Source: SSSZ01 sp036732025
GTDB taxonomy: Bacteria; Pseudomonadota; Gammaproteobacteria; Burkholderiales; Rhodocyclaceae
Length of the DNA: 64,000 nucleotides
Reading direction: 5' to 3'
Assembly: GCA_036732025.1 (NCBI GenBank)
Contig: DAINDE010000018.1
Span: 4,362-68,361 of the forward strand
The translations under genes and the position numbers were made by a program. Shown one piece after another: positions 62,043 through 64,000 of the stretch (the first letter of the stretch is position 1; every line of letters starts with the position of its first letter). The notes under the pieces were generated by a model, which worked only from the letters and a program-made list of their open reading frames with translations, had not been told where the DNA came from and did not search any database.

Positions 62043-63467
62043 TCAGGCGGCCCGGCGGGCGGGCAGGGCGCGCGGTTGCGTCAGCACCTCGGGGCGCAGG
62101 GCCTCGGCCAGGGTCTCGGCGGTCATGAGGCCCCGGGCCAGCACGATTTCCGCCACGCCACGGCCGCTGGCGTGGGCTTCGGCGGCCACTTCGGTGGCGT
62201 TGGCGTAGCCGATGTAGGGGTTGAGGGCGGTGACGATGCCGATGGAACGCTCGACGCTCGCCTTGAGGGCGTCCCGGTTGGCGGTGATGCCGTCGACGCA
62301 GAGGTCGGCCAGGGTGGCGCAGCCGCGGGTGAGGTGCAGCACGCTCTTGAAGATGCTGTGGGCGATGATGGGCTCGAAGGCGTTCAACTGCAGCTGGCCG
62401 GCCTCGGCGGCGAAGGAGACGGTGAGGTCGTTGCCGATGACCTCGAAGGCGATCTGGTTCACCACCTCGGGGATCACCGGGTTCACCTTGCCCGGCATGA
62501 TGGAGGAGCCGGCCTGGCGGGGCGGCAGGTTGATTTCGCCGAGACCGGCGCGGGGGCCGGAGGACAGGAGGCGCAGGTCGTTGCAGACCTTGGAAAGCTT
62601 CACAGCCACCCGCTTCAGCACGCCGGATAGCTGGACGAAGGCGCCGCAGTCCTGGGTGGCCTCGATGAGGTTGGGGGCGGTGATGACCGGCACCCCGCTG
62701 GCCTCGGCCAGCCGCCGGCAGACCAGGGCGGCGTAGTCAGGGTGGGCATTGATGCCGGTGCCGATGGCGGTGGCGCCGAGGTTGATTTCGCGGATGAGCA
62801 GGGCGGCCTCCTTCAGGCGCTCCTCGTCCTCGCCGAGCATGGTGGCGTAGGTGGAGAACTCCTGGCCGAGGGTCATGGGCACTGCATCCTGCAACTGGGT
62901 GCGGCCCATCTTGAGGACGTCGGCGAATTCCTCGGCCTTGCGCTCGAAGGCGTGGCGCAGGTGGGCCATGGCGTCCACCAGGCGGAAGATGCCCACGTAG
63001 GTGGCCAGCTTGAGGGCCGTCGGATAGACGTCGTTGGTGGACTGGCTCATGTTGACCTGCTCGTTGGGGTGCAGGAAGCCGTAGTCGCCCCGGACGTGGC
63101 CGAGAAGTTCGAGGGCCCGGTTGGCGATGACCTCGTTGGCGTTCATGTTGGTGGAGGTGCCGGCGCCACCCTGGATGACATCCACCACGAACTGGTCGTG
63201 GAAGCGGCCGGCGATCACCTCCTTGCAGGCGGCGACGATGGCCTCGGCCTGTTGGGCCGGCAGCAGGCCCAGTTCCCGGTTGGCCTGGGCGGCGGCCAGC
63301 TTGATCTGGGCCAGGGCGCGCACCAGGTCGGGATAGACGGCGATGGCGATGCCGCTGATGTTGAAGTTTTCCAGGGCCCGCAGGGTGTGTACGCCGTAGT
63401 AGGCGGCGGTGGGCACTTCCTTGTCGCCGAGGAGGTCGTGTTCGGTGCGGTAGGTGGTGGTACTCAT
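62043..63467 (-). CDS. aspA: Aspartate ammonia-lyase
   Basis: It splits aspartate into fumarate and ammonia. The protein has 474 residues. It begins with the typical RTEHDLLGDKEVPTAAYYGVHT. The fumarase/aspartase signature GSSIMPGKVNPVIPE is at about 321-335. NEQVNMSQSTNDVYPTALKL and GAGTSTNMNANEV also fit aspartase better than fumarase. GGAGAC precedes the ATG at 63467. With dctA it should allow growth on aspartate; the fumarate enters the TCA cycle. A possible sigma-54 promoter is upstream. Confidence 0.95.
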   Translation of the reverse strand: MSTTTYRTEHDLLGDKEVPTAAYYGVHTLRALENFNISGIAIAVYPDLVRALAQIKLAAAQANRELGLLPAQQAEAIVAACKEVIAGRFHDQFVVDVIQGGAGTSTNMNANEVIANRALELLGHVRGDYGFLHPNEQVNMSQSTNDVYPTALKLATYVGIFRLVDAMAHLRHAFERKAEEFADVLKMGRTQLQDAVPMTLGQEFSTYATMLGEDEERLKEAALLIREINLGATAIGTGINAHPDYAALVCRRLAEASGVPVITAPNLIEATQDCGAFVQLSGVLKRVAVKLSKVCNDLRLLSSGPRAGLGEINLPPRQAGSSIMPGKVNPVIPEVVNQIAFEVIGNDLTVSFAAEAGQLQLNAFEPIIAHSIFKSVLHLTRGCATLADLCVDGITANRDALKASVERSIGIVTALNPYIGYANATEVAAEAHASGRGVAEIVLARGLMTAETLAEALRPEVLTQPRALPARRAA

Positions 63468-63529
63468 GCTTGTCTCCGTTGCTCGTTGCAGTTGTCGGGG
63501 CCGGTGAATCCGGCCCGGGAGTTCGTTAT

Positions 63530-63545
63530 CGCAGGAGCCATGCCA
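63530..63545 (-). promoter_or_regulatory. Possible sigma-54 promoter of aspA-dctA
   Basis: On the minus strand TGGCATGGCTCCTGCG keeps the GG and GC of the -24/-12 consensus at the correct 10-bp spacing, with three mismatches elsewhere. It is weaker than the other candidates. Confidence 0.4.
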
Positions 63546-63619
63546 TACCCGCCGCCCCAATGGCATTGTTTAACTTATTGATTGTTAAGCACTACGGGTT
63601 TCGCCCTGGCGAGGACCAG

Positions 63620-63631
63620 CCGGAATTCCGG
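63620..63631. promoter_or_regulatory. Variant activator box CCGGAATTCCGG upstream of aspA
   Basis: A perfect palindrome, extended by G and C to 14 bp, with the core CGGAATTCCG, one base from the CGGAAATCCG core of the other boxes. It lies about 75-85 bp upstream of the possible aspA -24 element. Confidence 0.4.
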
Positions 63632-63705
63632 CGAATCCGCCCGGGCTGCCCTCGGGAAACCGAAGGTATGTTCCACCGGCATCCCAGGCTATCCAGCCGC
63701 AACCG

Positions 63706-63717
63706 TCGGAAATCCGA
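63706..63717. promoter_or_regulatory. AauR-like activator box 1
   Basis: TCGG-AAAT-CCGA matches the inner part of the TTCGGN4CCGAA site recalled for AauR. It is the distal of two identical boxes upstream of the binding-protein gene. Confidence 0.6.
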
Positions 63718-63736
63718 TGGTGAAATTGGCTGGGTG

Positions 63737-63748
63737 TCGGAAATCCGA
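63737..63748. promoter_or_regulatory. AauR-like activator box 2
   Basis: Identical in 16 consecutive bases to box 1. The centres are 31 bp apart, three helical turns, so two dimers would bind the same DNA face. It lies about 65 bp upstream of the sigma-54 -24 element. Confidence 0.6.
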
Positions 63749-63811
63749 TGGCCGGCTGCCGGGTGCTCAAAAAAATGCAATAAAATCATTGGTATGCAAA
63801 TCGATCCGGCT

Positions 63812-63827
63812 TGGCACGGCCTATGCA
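63812..63827 (+). promoter_or_regulatory. Predicted sigma-54 promoter of the glutamate/aspartate transport operon
   Basis: TGGCACGGCCTATGCA differs from TGGCACGN4TTGCW at a single position and keeps the GG/GC spacing. The expected start is about 63839, with GAGGAG before the ATG at 63879. Confidence 0.8.
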
Positions 63828-63878
63828 ATAGACGAGTGTCGGGGAACATTCGTCCCCCCCCACTACCGAGGAGACACC

Positions 63879-64000
63879 ATGAAGCGTTACGCCCTTGCCG
63901 CCCTGGCGGTCCTGTCCGCGCTGCCCGCCCTTGCCGACGATTCCGCCACCCTCAAGAAGATCAAGGACACCGGCTCGATCACCCTGGGCCACCGGGAATC
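63879..64000 (+). CDS. gltI: Glutamate/aspartate ABC transporter binding protein, N-terminus (cut by window edge)
   Basis: The first 40 residues of a periplasmic solute-binding protein. A signal peptide (MKRYALAALAVLSALPALA) is followed by DDSATLKKIKDTGSITLGHR, with GHRE matching the GHRES of E. coli GltI, so acidic amino acids are the likely ligands. GAGGAG precedes the ATG. Membrane and ATPase genes should follow beyond the edge. The sigma-54 promoter and paired boxes upstream match what is recalled for the Pseudomonas aatJ/gltI locus. Confidence 0.85.
   Translation, partial: MKRYALAALAVLSALPALADDSATLKKIKDTGSITLGHRE

Larger units (their letters stand above)
63468..63878. other. Divergent control region between aspA and the glutamate/aspartate-binding protein gene
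   Basis: A 411-bp gene-free stretch. It contains a candidate sigma-54 promoter on each strand, two identical 16-bp boxes GTCGGAAATCCGATGG with centres 31 bp apart, and a third variant palindrome. The part near 63770-63800 is A/T-rich (CAAAAAAATGCAATAAAATC), which could favour bending between activator and promoter. Confidence 0.7.

Overview
The window is about 64 kb of uniformly high-GC DNA packed with short-gap, same-strand operons. It looks like the chromosome of a betaproteobacterium, most likely a Rhodocyclales/Azospira-like organism. The reasons are the complete mraZ-to-ftsZ division and cell-wall (dcw) cluster followed by lpxC, dciA, an M23 peptidase, secA and argJ; the rpe-gph-trpE order; the ETF-QO/acyl-CoA dehydrogenase/acetate permease block; and the general codon use. 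The genus is an inference. No insertion sequence, tRNA or rRNA gene was seen.

Layout. 1-822: the 5' end of a type II-C cas9 runs off the left edge on the minus strand. A tracrRNA gene lies divergently beside it, with anti-repeat, nexus hairpin and terminator all readable, followed by an orphan addiction-module antitoxin. 1027-5894: MFS transporter, ssb, an HDOD protein, a DUF1992 protein and kup. 5904-8474 (minus): heptose/envelope genes (rfaE2, BON lipoprotein, gmhA/diaA-type SIS protein, exported HIRAN protein, yraN). 8473-11603: rsmI, pyrC, a lipoprotein and a DUF3025 protein. 11584-14884 (minus): a PatZ-like acetyltransferase with a shortened ATP-grasp region and a tandem-PAS protein. 14962-15398: RNase P RNA, then two small unknown proteins and a GIY-YIG protein. 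16500-23729 (minus): acyl-CoA synthetase, acyl-CoA dehydrogenase, ETF-quinone oxidoreductase, yjcH and actP. A hybrid sensor kinase/response regulator pair points the other way. 27532-45044: the dcw cluster and lpxC. 45051-50714: a small membrane protein, dciA, an M23 peptidase, secA and argJ. 50715-54728: a methyltransferase, apaG, rpe, gph, a trp leader peptide and trpE. 54824-58067: DUF779 protein, aldehyde dehydrogenase and a ModE-like/periplasmic-binding-fold regulator. 58282-64000: periplasmic asparaginase, porin, dctA, aspA and the start of a glutamate/aspartate-binding protein.

How the parts work together. The right end forms one pathway: asparagine or glutamine is hydrolysed in the periplasm, acidic amino acids and C4-dicarboxylates are imported, and aspartate is deaminated to fumarate. 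Shared CGGAA(A/T)TCCG palindromes and sigma-54-type -24/-12 elements in front of three transcription units suggest a common NtrC-type activator, similar to the AauR system of Pseudomonas. The aldehyde dehydrogenase unit also has a sigma-54-type promoter, plus a 25-bp near-perfect palindrome between it and its divergent regulator.

The items most worth a second look are the cas9/tracrRNA module, the inferred sigma-54 regulon of acidic amino acids, the operator at the aldehyde dehydrogenase locus, the trp leader with long-range pairing, and a 122-bp duplication with a 16-bp inverted repeat that separates ftsW from murG.
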